Position numbers and translations under genes: made by a program. A stretch of DNA of 33,186 nt from Bordetella parapertussis (GTDB taxonomy: Bacteria > Pseudomonadota > Gammaproteobacteria > Burkholderiales > Burkholderiaceae_B): NCBI GenBank assembly GCA_945903445.1, contig CAMDNZ010000035.1, forward strand, positions 1 to 33,186. The letters are read 5' to 3'. The notes below the pieces were generated by a model. That model made no database searches and was not told the DNA's origin. It saw only the letters and a program-made list of their open reading frames with translations. Positions 1-7,898 of the stretch are shown piece after piece (position 1 is the first letter of the stretch; the number at the start of each line of letters is the position of its first letter).

Positions 1-1
1 C

Positions 2-676
2 GACACCGCCCGTTTGTTCGTCATGTTCGCCAGTCCGCCCGAGCAGACGCTCGAATGGTCGGACTCTGGGGTTGACGGCTCGAACCGCTTCTTGCGCCGG
101 CTATGGAGCGCCGCATACGCCTCGCGCGAAACCATCGCCCGAGGCCATGCGGGCACCCAGACCGAGCGCAGCACTGCTGTCCAGGCCTTGCGCCGCGAGG
201 TGTACGTCGTACTGAAACAAGCCGATTACGACTACCAGCGTCAGCAATACAACACGGTGGTGTCGGCCGGCATGAAACTGCTGAACGCCATCGAAAGCGC
301 CGATCTGCCGCAAGATGCCGACGGCGATGCCGTGCGGGCCGAAGCCTATGGCGTTTTGCTGCGCGTGTTATATCCCGTCGTCCCGCACATCACCTGGCAA
401 CTCTGGAACGAATTAGGCTATGCCGACGTCTACGGCGACTTGCTGGATGCCCCTTGGCCCCAAGTGGACGAAGCTGCGCTGGTGGCGAGCGAGCTGGAAT
501 TGATGCTTCAGATCAACGGTAAATTGCGTAGTTCGCTCATCGTGGCGGCGACGGCCTCAAAGACCGATATCGAAGCGCTCGCCGCGAAGCACGAGGCCGT
601 CGAACGCTATTTGGAAGGCCGTCCGCCCAAACGCGTTATCGTGGTGCCCGGCAAGCTCGTCAACGTAGTGGGCTAA
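2..676 (+). CDS. leuS: Leucyl-tRNA synthetase, C-terminal part (5' end outside window)
   Basis: Class I aminoacyl-tRNA synthetase that charges tRNA-Leu with leucine in the cytoplasm. Only the last ~224 codons are present; the reading frame is open from the first bases, so the gene begins before the window. The visible part starts just after the catalytic domain (FVMFASPPEQTLEWSDSGV, the stretch that normally follows the KMSKS loop) and contains the helical anticodon-binding domain (FLRRLW, then YPVVPHITWQLWNELG) and the small C-terminal domain ending in KRVIVVPGKLVNVV, typical of bacterial LeuRS. The stop is followed after 20 bases by lptE on the same strand, a common pairing in proteobacteria. 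Identification is secure; nothing looks broken. Confidence 0.97.
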   Translation, partial: DTARLFVMFASPPEQTLEWSDSGVDGSNRFLRRLWSAAYASRETIARGHAGTQTERSTAVQALRREVYVVLKQADYDYQRQQYNTVVSAGMKLLNAIESADLPQDADGDAVRAEAYGVLLRVLYPVVPHITWQLWNELGYADVYGDLLDAPWPQVDEAALVASELELMLQINGKLRSSLIVAATASKTDIEALAAKHEAVERYLEGRPPKRVIVVPGKLVNVVG

Positions 677-696
677 TAAGGTCCCGAGGAACCCCT

Positions 697-1338
697 ATGC
701 GTATCTGGTCCAGATCCTTATCGCTCCTGCTGCTAGCGGCCGCCCTGGCGGCCTGCGGATTCACATTGCGCGGTACCACGCCACTGCCTTTCGAGACGTT
801 ATACCTCGGCGTCAACGAAAACACAGCCTTCGGTTCGTGGCTCAAGCGTTCGATCCAAGCGTCCTCGCCCGGCACCCGTCTGGTGCAGTCGCCACGCGAG
901 GCTCAAGCCATTTATGTCGAAGTGGGCAATACCCGCACGCTACGCGAAGTGTCCCTGAACGCCATCGGCCGGGTCGAACAGTACGAATTGACCGTGGCCT
1001 ATACCTTCCGCGTGGTCGATCGGCAAGGCCGCGCGTATCTGCCCGACACCCAACTGTTCAGCTCCCGCGGAGTGCCTTATGACGATCAGGTTCAACAGGC
1101 CAAAGACGAGGAACACCAACGCGTCTACGAGGATCTCGAACAGGGCTTGATTGCGCGCATCGTGCGCCGCCTGACCGCGCCCGACGTGCGGGAAACGGCT
1201 AGCCGCCTTGTATCGGGCACACCCACGGCTGCCGACGAAGACGTATTGAACGTGCCCCAGCTCGACCCTGCTCCGACCAATCAGCCGGACGCGTGGCGGC
1301 GCGACTCGCCGCGCCCCGACGGCATGTTCAGTCGCTGA
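697..1338 (+). CDS. lptE: LPS-assembly lipoprotein LptE
   Basis: Outer-membrane lipoprotein that plugs the LptD barrel and helps deliver lipopolysaccharide to the cell surface. The 213-residue product starts with a lipoprotein signal peptide: basic n-region, Leu/Ala-rich core, lipobox LAAC with Cys20 as the lipidated residue, followed directly by GFTLRG, which is typical of LptE. The body (YEL.VAYTFRVVDRQGR and the D.QVQQAKDEE.QRVYEDLEQGLIARIVRRL helix near residues 128-160) fits the family. The last ~45 residues are a Pro/Asp-rich, probably disordered tail. A purine-rich GAGGAA lies 8-14 bases before the ATG. The leuS-lptE-holA order is conserved in many proteobacteria and supports the call. 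Confidence 0.95.
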   Translation: MRIWSRSLSLLLLAAALAACGFTLRGTTPLPFETLYLGVNENTAFGSWLKRSIQASSPGTRLVQSPREAQAIYVEVGNTRTLREVSLNAIGRVEQYELTVAYTFRVVDRQGRAYLPDTQLFSSRGVPYDDQVQQAKDEEHQRVYEDLEQGLIARIVRRLTAPDVRETASRLVSGTPTAADEDVLNVPQLDPAPTNQPDAWRRDSPRPDGMFSR

Positions 1339-1350
1339 ACCGGGCGGATC

Positions 1351-2409
1351 ATGGACCCCGACCGCTATATCCAGCAGCTCTCGCAATCCGGCGCATTGGC
1401 GTCCTTGCATGTGCTAATGGGCGACGAACCGCTGTTAGTGGCCGAAGCAGGCGATGCGCTGCGTGCCAGCGCGCAGCGTGCCGGCTACGCCGAGCGACGC
1501 ACGCTGGTGATGGATGCCCGCAGCGACTGGAGCGCCGTATTGGCCGACGCTCAAGCCGTTTCGCTGTTCGGCGATAAGCGCCTGCTGGAGATCAAGTTGC
1601 CCGGTGGTAAACCCGGCAAGGTCGGTGGCGAGATGCTTGCCCGACTCGGTGCACTGGCGGCGCAAACGCCCCCCGGCGAGGCCGAGACGTTGATGGCCGT
1701 CCATCTGCCGCGGCTCGATCGCGCCACGCGCGAGAGCAAGTGGGCGCAAGGACTCATGCAATCGGCTTTGGTGGTAGATATCCAGCCGATCGACCGCAGT
1801 CGCCTGCCCGCGTGGATCGGCGCACGCCTGGCTCGACAGCATCAACGCACCGACGCTGAAACCCTGGCTTGGATGGCCGACAAGGTCGAGGGCAATCTGC
1901 TTGCCGCTCACCAGGAAATCCTCAAACTGGGCCTGCTTTATCCAGAAGGCCAGATCGACGGCCAGGATATCGAACGCGCCGTGTTGAACGTGGCGCGTTA
2001 CGACGTGTTCGGCTTACGCGATGCGATGCTGGCGGGCGATACGACCCGGACGGTACGCATGCTCGAAGGATTGCGCGCCGAAGGCGAAGCCCTGCCGCTG
2101 GTGCTGTGGGCCGTGGGCGAAGAAGTGCGTACTTTGGCGCGCTTGGCCCAGGCGCGCCAGAACGGCCAGGATGTCGGCGGCCTGATGCGCCGTCTGCGCG
2201 TATTCGGTGCTCATGAGAAGCTTGCCCAGCAAGCCCTGGCACGTGTCGCACCCAGCAGTTGGCCCGCAGCGGTGCAGCACGCGCACGACGTCGACCGGCT
2301 CATCAAGGGCTTGTCGGTTCCGGGTCGATTGGATGATCCCTGGGAAGAAATGCTGCGCTTGGCGCTACGCGTGGCCGCAGGCCGGACAAGTGGACGGCAA
2401 GCCGCGTAA
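1351..2409 (+). CDS. holA: DNA polymerase III subunit delta
   Basis: Delta subunit of the clamp-loader complex, which opens the beta sliding clamp and loads it on DNA. The 352 residues match the usual length of HolA (about 340-350). The N-terminal AAA+-like domain lacks a working P-loop, as expected (LASLHVLMGDEPLLVAEAGDALR at 16-38, then LFGDKRLLEIKLP). Middle and C-terminal parts show family segments such as KVEGNLLAAHQEILKLGLL and YDVFGLRDAMLAGD. The gene begins 12 bases after lptE and ends just before proA, so it is probably co-transcribed with leuS-lptE. Confidence 0.95.
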   Translation: MDPDRYIQQLSQSGALASLHVLMGDEPLLVAEAGDALRASAQRAGYAERRTLVMDARSDWSAVLADAQAVSLFGDKRLLEIKLPGGKPGKVGGEMLARLGALAAQTPPGEAETLMAVHLPRLDRATRESKWAQGLMQSALVVDIQPIDRSRLPAWIGARLARQHQRTDAETLAWMADKVEGNLLAAHQEILKLGLLYPEGQIDGQDIERAVLNVARYDVFGLRDAMLAGDTTRTVRMLEGLRAEGEALPLVLWAVGEEVRTLARLAQARQNGQDVGGLMRRLRVFGAHEKLAQQALARVAPSSWPAAVQHAHDVDRLIKGLSVPGRLDDPWEEMLRLALRVAAGRTSGRQAA

Positions 2410-2453
2410 AATTGCGTTTTGTTTCGACCTCGCTTGGGCGAGCAGTCCACATC

Positions 2454-3719
2454 ATGACGTCCTCCTCGATACACGATCACATGCTTGCCATGGGCGAACG
2501 CGCCCGCGCCGCTGCAGCAATTTTGCGCAGCGCCCCAGACAGCCAGAAATCGGCTGCCTTGCGTGCGATGGCTCGGATGATTGCCGAACGAGCGTCCGAG
2601 ATCAACGCCGTCAATGCGAAGGAAGTCGCCGCTGCCCGTGAAAACGGGCTCGATAGTGCTTTGCTGGATCGTTTGAGTCTGTCGGATCGCAGCTTGAGCA
2701 ACATGACCGAGGGCCTGACGCAGATCGCGGCCATGGCCGACCCGGTCGGCAGCATCGGCCCCAGCACCTTGCGGCCAAACGGTATGCGCGTCGCGCAGAT
2801 GCGTGTGCCGCTGGGTGTGGTGGGCATCATCTACGAATCCCGGCCCAACGTGACCATCGACGCCGCCGCCCTGTGCTTGAAATCCGGCAATGCCGTTATT
2901 TTGCGTGGGGGAAGCGAAGCCCTGGCATCGAACCGCCTGTTGGGCGAGATCATCGGCGCGGGGCTCGCCGAGGCCGGCTTGCCGGCCGACGCGGTGCAAG
3001 TCGTCGGCACGGCCGACCGTGCGGCCGTGGGCGTGCTGGTCACGCTGACCGAACACGTCGACGTCATCATCCCGCGCGGCGGCAAAGGCCTGATCGCCCG
3101 GCTGGCCCGGGAAGCTCGCGTACCCCTCATCAAACACCTGGACGGCAACTGCCACATCTACGTCGACGCGGCAGCGGATCTGACGATGGCCCACGACATC
3201 GCGTTCAACGCCAAGACCTATCGCTATGGTATCTGTGGTGCGATGGAAACTTTGCTGATCCATCGCGATGTCGCACAGACCCTGCTGCCAAGACTGGCCC
3301 AAGCCTTGATCGATCACGGCGTCGCGCTGCGGGGGTGCCCGCGAACGATGGCGCTGGTGCCCGCAGCCGAAGCAGCGACCGATACCGACTGGGCCACCGA
3401 ATACCTGGGTCCCGTGCTGGCCATTCGTGTGGTGGACGACCAGGCCCAGGCGGTCGAGCACATCGGCCGCTGGGGCTCGGGCCATACCGACGCCATCGTC
3501 ACCAACGACTTGAGCGCCGCCACATCGTTTCAGCGCGAGGTCGATTCCGCATCGGTGTTGATCAATCTGCCGACCTGTTTCGCCGACGGCTTCGAGTACG
3601 GTCTGGGTGCCGAAATCGGCATTTCCACCAACCGGCTACACGCTCGCGGGCCGGTCGGTCTGGAGGGCTTGACCACCTATAAATGGGTCTTGAGCGGCGC
3701 GGGTCAGTTACGCGGCTAA
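2454..3719 (+). CDS. proA: Gamma-glutamyl phosphate reductase
   Basis: NADPH-dependent enzyme of proline synthesis; it reduces gamma-glutamyl phosphate to glutamate-5-semialdehyde. The start chosen is the ATG at 2454, which gives 421 residues, close to the 417 of E. coli ProA; the frame is also open from a TTG at 2412, but that extension does not look like ProA. Aldehyde-dehydrogenase-fold motifs are visible: PLGVVGIIYESRPNVTIDAA, LRGGSEA, VIIPRGGKGL, the catalytic cysteine segment NAKTYRYGICGAMETLL, and the C-terminal NRLHARGPVGLEGLTTYKW. All expected key residues appear present. Its partner proB is not in the window. Confidence 0.97.
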   Translation: MTSSSIHDHMLAMGERARAAAAILRSAPDSQKSAALRAMARMIAERASEINAVNAKEVAAARENGLDSALLDRLSLSDRSLSNMTEGLTQIAAMADPVGSIGPSTLRPNGMRVAQMRVPLGVVGIIYESRPNVTIDAAALCLKSGNAVILRGGSEALASNRLLGEIIGAGLAEAGLPADAVQVVGTADRAAVGVLVTLTEHVDVIIPRGGKGLIARLAREARVPLIKHLDGNCHIYVDAAADLTMAHDIAFNAKTYRYGICGAMETLLIHRDVAQTLLPRLAQALIDHGVALRGCPRTMALVPAAEAATDTDWATEYLGPVLAIRVVDDQAQAVEHIGRWGSGHTDAIVTNDLSAATSFQREVDSASVLINLPTCFADGFEYGLGAEIGISTNRLHARGPVGLEGLTTYKWVLSGAGQLRG

Positions 3720-3757
3720 CCCGAACTACAATGGGGTTTTTCGCGCAGGCGGCCCCC

Positions 3758-4180
3758 ATGCTCTGGATCAAGACTTTTCATATCGTATTCATCGCGTCCT
3801 GGTTCGCTGGCCTGTTTTACCTGCCTCGCATCTACGTCAATCTGGCGCAGGCCACCGACGATGCAGTACGCACCTGTCTGTTGGGCATGGCCCGCCGACT
3901 GTTCCGTTTCACCACCATTCTGGCCGTGCCGGCCATCGTGTTGGGCGTGTGGCTGTTCTGGGTGTATGGCATCGGTTACGGACCGGGCAACGGCTGGATG
4001 CATGCCAAGATTCTCGCTGTCTTGCTGGTGCTGGGTTATCACCATGCCTGTTTCGTGATGCTGCGCAGATTCGAAGCGGGAAAAAATACTCGCAGCCATG
4101 TGTTCTACCGTTGGTTTAATGAAATGCCGGTCATCTTGCTGGTCATCATCGTCGCCTTGGTCGTGCTCAAGCCGTTCTAA
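3758..4180 (+). CDS. hemJ: HemJ/CopD-type membrane protein (probable protoporphyrinogen oxidase)
   Basis: Small inner-membrane protein of the HemJ (UPF0093) family, often labelled CopD-like. HemJ oxidises protoporphyrinogen IX to protoporphyrin IX in bacteria lacking HemG and HemY. The product is 140 residues with four hydrophobic segments. The family signatures are clear: WIKTFHIVFIASWFAGLFYLPR at the N-terminus with a conserved His, and GWMHAKILAVLLVLGYHHACF in the middle. The ATG at 3758 is preferred because the family starts at this MLWIK-like sequence; an ATG at 3731 in the same frame is possible. Function follows from family knowledge; there is no haem gene next to it, so the enzymatic role is an inference. 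Confidence 0.85.
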   Translation: MLWIKTFHIVFIASWFAGLFYLPRIYVNLAQATDDAVRTCLLGMARRLFRFTTILAVPAIVLGVWLFWVYGIGYGPGNGWMHAKILAVLLVLGYHHACFVMLRRFEAGKNTRSHVFYRWFNEMPVILLVIIVALVVLKPF

Positions 4181-4201
4181 GCTTTTTCTAGGAATTTCTC
4201 C

Positions 4202-5959
4202 ATGTCGTCTGACGATGACTCCCCTCGCAAGACCCTGAGCCTGACCAAAAAACCGCGTGCGGCAAGCGCCCCCGATCGCCACGACGCACCGTCCAAACGC
4301 AGCGGTGCGCGCGCCCGTGCGGTGGCACTGGCGGCTCGCCAGAACCCCGAGCGCGAAGAAGCGCAGAACGAGTCGCGCGGGGCGGCCAGACGCGACGGTC
4401 CGCGCGCAAGCGATAGCCCCCGTACGGGCCGCAAGCCGCGCGCAGGCGACGATCCGCGTTCCAACAGCGGACCACGCACGAGCGACGGCGCACGCTCTGG
4501 CAATGGCCCGCGTTTTGGGGACAGCCCACGCGCGGGCAATGGCTCGCATTCGAGCGACCGTCCTTCGGGCGAAGGACGCTTCGATAGCCGGGACGCCGCC
4601 GGGGAGCGCCACGGGCCGCCCCGTGGCCCCGGACGCCAACCCGGCAAGCCGCGCCCTGCCACCGATCGCTCGCGCTACACCGGATTGGCCAGCAACGTGA
4701 CCACGCCCCAGCCACAACGCGCACCGGTCATCGTGGCCGAGGACACCGAGCGCTACAGCGTCTTCGCACCTTGCCCGCAAGGTTTGGAGCAGGCCCTGGT
4801 GGCCGAAATGGAAGCCCTCGGCTTCGAGGACGCAACCGCCGGCCGAGCCGGCTGCCGCTTCACCGCCGATTGGGCGGGCGTGCAGCGAGCCAACCTGTAT
4901 TCGCGCCTGGCCACCCGCGTCCTGGTGCAAGTCGCCCAGGCGCCCATGGTGGCCGACGACGACGTCTACATTTTGGCAATGGCGACCCCTTGGGAACGCT
5001 GGTTCGGCGCAGAACACACTCTGCGCGTGGACACCTCTGCCATCAAAAGCCCGGTACTCAGTCTTCAATACTGCAATCTGCGAGTGAAAGACGGCATTTG
5101 CGACCGTTTGCGCGATCTCGAAGGCGAGCGTCCCAGTATCGACACAGTTCGCCCCGATGCGCGGGTACATGCTTTCCTGTCTCAGGATACCGTGACGCTT
5201 TACCTCGACACTTCGGGCGAATCGCTGTTCAAACGCGGTTGGCGCCTAGACAAGGGCGAAGCACCCTTGCGCGAGAACTTAGCCGCTGGCATGTTGGCCT
5301 TGGCCGGATGGGACCCTGCCCAACCCTTGCTCGATCCGTTCTGTGGCAGCGGCACCTTGCTGATCGAAGCCGCCTGGATCGCCCTGGGCATCCCGCCCGG
5401 AATTACCCGGCCGTTGGGTTTCGAACGCCTGCGCGGCCACGATACCGACGCTTGGAATGCGGTGAAGGAAGAAGCGTATTCGCGTATCGCACCGGGCCTG
5501 GATGCACCGATCGTCGGCTATGACATCGATCCGCAAGCCATCGAATTTGCCCGCCGCAACGCCGAGCGCGCCTGGCTAGCCCCCGATGCCATCGATTTCC
5601 AGGTCAGAGACGCACGCGAAGCGAGCCGACTGGCCGAGGCCGGCTGGATCGTGACCAACCCGCCTTATGGCGACCGCTTGGACGCAGGCGACCCTGAGTT
5701 ATGGCGCGAATGGGCCACGACGCTCAAACAGTCGTTCGGCGGCTGGCAGTTGCACGCCATCAGCAGCGATATGGGCTTGCCGCAAAAGTTGCGTCTCAAA
5801 CCCGTGCGCCGCACGCCGCTTTACAACGGCGCACTCGATTGCCGCCTGTTCGGTTTCGAATTGGTGAAGGCCAGCTATCGCGATGGGGTATCCGAGGCAT
5901 CCGATCGTACCGCAACGGATGGAAACACCGACCAAAACGATCAAAACGACGAGCAGTAG
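4202..5959 (+). CDS. rlmL: THUMP-domain class I rRNA methyltransferase, RlmL-type, with long disordered N-terminus
   Basis: Predicted SAM-dependent 23S rRNA guanine-N2 methyltransferase similar to the N-terminal half of E. coli RlmL (YcbY). About residues 180-300 form the ferredoxin-like/THUMP region (YSVFAPCPQGLEQALVAEMEALGF onward). The catalytic domain carries the SAM-binding motif DPFCGSGTLLIEAA near residue 377 and the NPPYG active-site motif near 486. The first ~175 residues are unusual: low-complexity, rich in Arg, Ser, Gly, Asp and Pro with repeated blocks such as SGPRTSDGARSGNGPRFGDS, so probably disordered and RNA-binding. The C-terminus is also Asp/Asn/Gln-rich. The RlmK half of the E. 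coli fusion is absent, as is usual outside gammaproteobacteria. A strong terminator follows. Confidence 0.88.
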   Translation: MSSDDDSPRKTLSLTKKPRAASAPDRHDAPSKRSGARARAVALAARQNPEREEAQNESRGAARRDGPRASDSPRTGRKPRAGDDPRSNSGPRTSDGARSGNGPRFGDSPRAGNGSHSSDRPSGEGRFDSRDAAGERHGPPRGPGRQPGKPRPATDRSRYTGLASNVTTPQPQRAPVIVAEDTERYSVFAPCPQGLEQALVAEMEALGFEDATAGRAGCRFTADWAGVQRANLYSRLATRVLVQVAQAPMVADDDVYILAMATPWERWFGAEHTLRVDTSAIKSPVLSLQYCNLRVKDGICDRLRDLEGERPSIDTVRPDARVHAFLSQDTVTLYLDTSGESLFKRGWRLDKGEAPLRENLAAGMLALAGWDPAQPLLDPFCGSGTLLIEAAWIALGIPPGITRPLGFERLRGHDTDAWNAVKEEAYSRIAPGLDAPIVGYDIDPQAIEFARRNAERAWLAPDAIDFQVRDAREASRLAEAGWIVTNPPYGDRLDAGDPELWREWATTLKQSFGGWQLHAISSDMGLPQKLRLKPVRRTPLYNGALDCRLFGFELVKASYRDGVSEASDRTATDGNTDQNDQNDEQ

Positions 5960-5967
5960 GCACATTG

Positions 5968-6004
5968 CACTGCCACACTGATACAGTGAGGCAGTGTTGT
6001 TTTT
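5968..6004 (+). terminator. Intrinsic terminator after the rlmL-type gene
   Basis: Nested perfect stem: CACTGCC pairs with GGCAGTG and, inside it, CACTG pairs with CAGTG around an ATA loop, with only single-A bulges between them. It is followed by TTGTTTTT. It starts 9 bases after the stop codon of the methyltransferase gene. Confidence 0.88.
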
Positions 6005-6039
6005 GCATGAAGACATGCCTATCTAGTCTGAACTGCCCC

Positions 6040-6083
6040 TTGCGACTTTCTAGGGATAACCCTAAAATCCGGGTATACCCTAG
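6040..6083 (+). promoter_or_regulatory. Promoter with two palindromic operator-like sites
   Basis: A sigma70-like promoter reads TTGCGA (6040-6045), 17-base spacer, TAAAAT (6063-6068). An imperfect 12-base palindrome AGGGATAACCCT (6052-6063) fills the end of the spacer, and a perfect palindrome GGGTATACCC (6071-6080) sits where transcription should start. The whole block is also framed by CTAGGG at 6050 and CCCTAG ending at 6083. This placement is what one expects of repressor sites, but the binding protein is unknown. Confidence 0.6.
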
Positions 6084-6118
6084 ATCGATGATGCGTTGCA
6101 TCACTCAAGGAACCAGAC

Positions 6119-6292
6119 ATGAACAAACAAGCCTTCACGATCACTGACGAAATCGAGCGCCAATTGATGTTGGCTGCGTTGCAAGACCAGTTCCGCCCCC
6201 GCCCTTTCCAGGCGTTGGGCAAGTTCGTCAAGCGCGCCGTGACCATTGCTCGCGGTCGCTCCGCCGCAACGCTGCAAGCGCAGTCGGCGTAA
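6119..6292 (+). CDS. Small basic protein, 57 residues, function unknown
   Basis: A short gene supported by a complete set of signals: promoter at 6040-6068, ribosome-binding site AAGGAA six bases before the ATG, and an intrinsic terminator 39 bases after the stop. The product begins MNKQAFTITDEIERQLMLAA, continues with an Arg/Pro segment (FRPRPFQALGKFVKRAVTIARGRS) and ends ATLQAQSA. It is cytoplasmic by appearance: no signal peptide or membrane segment, strongly basic in its second half. The N-terminal half should be an acidic helix and the second half an amphipathic basic helix. It somewhat resembles the very small DUF1127-type basic proteins of proteobacteria, but I cannot assign it. It is monocistronic, isolated by terminators on both sides. 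Confidence 0.75.
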   Translation: MNKQAFTITDEIERQLMLAALQDQFRPRPFQALGKFVKRAVTIARGRSAATLQAQSA

Positions 6293-6330
6293 TACCGTTT
6301 TCCCCTTGGGGGCTGTATAGCCCTCTTTAG

Positions 6331-6359
6331 GCCCGCCAAGCTTTTGGCGGGCTTTTTTT
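6331..6359 (+). terminator. Intrinsic terminator after the 57-residue gene
   Basis: GCCCGCCAA pairs perfectly with TTGGCGGGC around a short GCTT loop and is followed by a run of seven T residues. It separates the small gene from the RDD gene. Confidence 0.92.
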
Positions 6360-6399
6360 ATTTTCCGGATTTCCGGACATATCGTTAAGCGCTGTCATA

Positions 6400-6942
6400 A
6401 TGCGGCGCATGACCTCGCCGCTTGCCGCCACACCCCGCCGCCTTCGGCGTTTCGCCTGCATGATGTATGAGGGCGTATTGCTGTTCGCGGTGGTTTTTTT
6501 AGCGGGTTATTTATTCGACACCTTGACGCAAAGCAAGCACGCGTTGATGCACCGTCACGCGCGGCAGGCCGTACTGTTTTTGGCCATCGGCGTGTATTTC
6601 GTGCTGTGTTGGCGTTATCGGGGCCAGACTCTGCCCATGAAGACTTGGGGTATTCGGCTGGTGGATCGCGATGGCCAAGTGCCCGCGCCTCTGCGCCTGA
6701 TTCTGCGCTATGTGCTGCTGTGGCCCATGCCGCTATTGGCGTCCGCCCTGGTGTGGGCCGCCGCCCGCGCCACGGGCTGGCCCGCTGTCGATATGTTCAT
6801 CGTCGCAGCCCCTTTCGCAGCGTTCGTTTACAGCTGGTTCGATCCTGACGGACTATTCCTGCACGACCGTTTGCTAGGAACCCGATTGATCGACGCACAA
6901 GGATCGCCCGGCCAAATGTTGCCACACTCAGACAAGTATTAG
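6400..6942 (+). CDS. RDD family inner-membrane protein
   Basis: Polytopic membrane protein of about 180 residues with an RDD domain, a family of unknown or varied transport/assembly roles. The Arg of the first RDD helix is visible in RRFACMMYEGVLLFAVVFLAGYLF (about 18-41). Further membrane segments follow at QAVLFLAIGVYFVLCW, LRLILRYVLLWPMPLLASALVWAA and MFIVAAPFAAFVYSW. The characteristic GQTLPMKTWGIRLVD segment sits between helices 2 and 3, and FDPDGLFLHDRLLGTRLI near the C-terminus is the second hallmark. Start may be the ATG at 6400 or 6409. It lies upstream of the LpxH-like gene on the same strand with a 74-base gap. Function is not predictable from sequence. Confidence 0.85.
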   Translation: MRRMTSPLAATPRRLRRFACMMYEGVLLFAVVFLAGYLFDTLTQSKHALMHRHARQAVLFLAIGVYFVLCWRYRGQTLPMKTWGIRLVDRDGQVPAPLRLILRYVLLWPMPLLASALVWAAARATGWPAVDMFIVAAPFAAFVYSWFDPDGLFLHDRLLGTRLIDAQGSPGQMLPHSDKY

Positions 6943-7016
6943 CCTAGGACGATCGGTCATGACACCGTCATTTTTCAATGGTGACATGTCATGTTCTGAT
7001 CGCTTTAGGACTTGCC

Positions 7017-7862
7017 GTGAACGAATCGATGCCGCAGACGCACTGGCGCACGCTTTGGCTATCCGACGTTCGCCTCGGTTCGTCCGATTGCCACGCCGAA
7101 GTACTACTGGACTTTCTGACCCGCCATAAAGCCGACACGCTTTATCTAGTGGGCAATCTGATCGATGGCTGGCAACTCAGCCGCTCGTGGCACTGGCCCG
7201 CCCTGCACAACGACGTGGTTCAACGCCTGCTGCGCAAAGCGCACGACGGCACGCGAATCGTTTATCTGGCAGGCAATCGGGACGATTTCGCCCGTCGCTT
7301 CTTAGGCTTGGCGTTTGGCGACATCGACATCGCCGATGACGCGGTTCACACGCTGGCCGATGGCCGCCGTCTATTGATCATGCATGGCAGCCACTTGGAT
7401 GGCGTGCTGCGCTACGGCCGCAAGCTGTCTGGCGTGGGCGAAGCGCTCTACCCCTTCGCCATGTCGCTGCACTACCGTCTGAGCCGGCTCCGTGTTCGTT
7501 TGAGCGGTGGCCAGACGGTTGCTCGCGGCAGCGACGGCGGGGCCGCGACGCCGCCATCGCCCCGTCTGGTGATGGCGTTCGAGAACGCCATCGTCGCCGA
7601 GGCCAAACGCCGTGGCTTAGACGGCGCCGTATGCGGTCATCTGCCCCAGCCCGACCTGGGCCAGCGCGAGGGCCTGACTTATGCCACCGTGGGCGATTGG
7701 ACCCGTCATTCGGTGGCGCTGGCCGAGGACCACGAAGGCCGTTTGAGTCTGATCGAAGGCGATCGACGCGGGCAATCCGCGATGTTACGGTCGAAGCATT
7801 CAATTAAGCTTCCTGCCTTGCCTTCCACCTTGCAGCGTGGTCATATACGTGATCATTCATAA
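7017..7862 (+). CDS. LpxH-like metallophosphoesterase homologue, probably catalytically inactive
   Basis: Fold-level homologue of betaproteobacterial UDP-2,3-diacylglucosamine diphosphatase. The alignment is clear over WLSDVRLGS, DTLYLVGNLIDGWQLSRSWHWP.LHNDVVQ, GTRIVYLAGNRDD, RRLLIMHGSHLDG and GAVCGHLPQPDL. However, most metal-site residues are changed: the DxH motif reads D17-V-R19, the GD motif reads G46-N47, GNH(D/E) reads G-N87-R88-D, HGD reads H123-G-S125, and GHxH reads G-H208-L-P210. Only single residues of each motif survive, so two-metal catalysis is unlikely. The start is the GTG at 7017, which has TAGGA seven bases upstream; ATGs at 7029 and a longer frame from 6978 are alternatives. 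The reading frame is intact over 281 codons, so it appears maintained as a protein. It could be a regulator or binding protein. Confidence 0.8.
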   Translation: MNESMPQTHWRTLWLSDVRLGSSDCHAEVLLDFLTRHKADTLYLVGNLIDGWQLSRSWHWPALHNDVVQRLLRKAHDGTRIVYLAGNRDDFARRFLGLAFGDIDIADDAVHTLADGRRLLIMHGSHLDGVLRYGRKLSGVGEALYPFAMSLHYRLSRLRVRLSGGQTVARGSDGGAATPPSPRLVMAFENAIVAEAKRRGLDGAVCGHLPQPDLGQREGLTYATVGDWTRHSVALAEDHEGRLSLIEGDRRGQSAMLRSKHSIKLPALPSTLQRGHIRDHS

Positions 7863-7898
7863 GCCTGCCGCCAATTCCTAAACGAATGTTGCAGTCCG

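Noticed and set aside
2211..3485. 424-codon open frame antisense to proA
   Set aside because: It lies on the reverse strand of a secure gene and has no recognisable product; a usual effect of high GC content and codon bias.
3716..5170. 484-codon open frame antisense to the HemJ-like and rlmL-type genes
   Set aside because: Overlaps two secure genes on the opposite strand; Ala/Arg/Gly-rich shadow without a motif.
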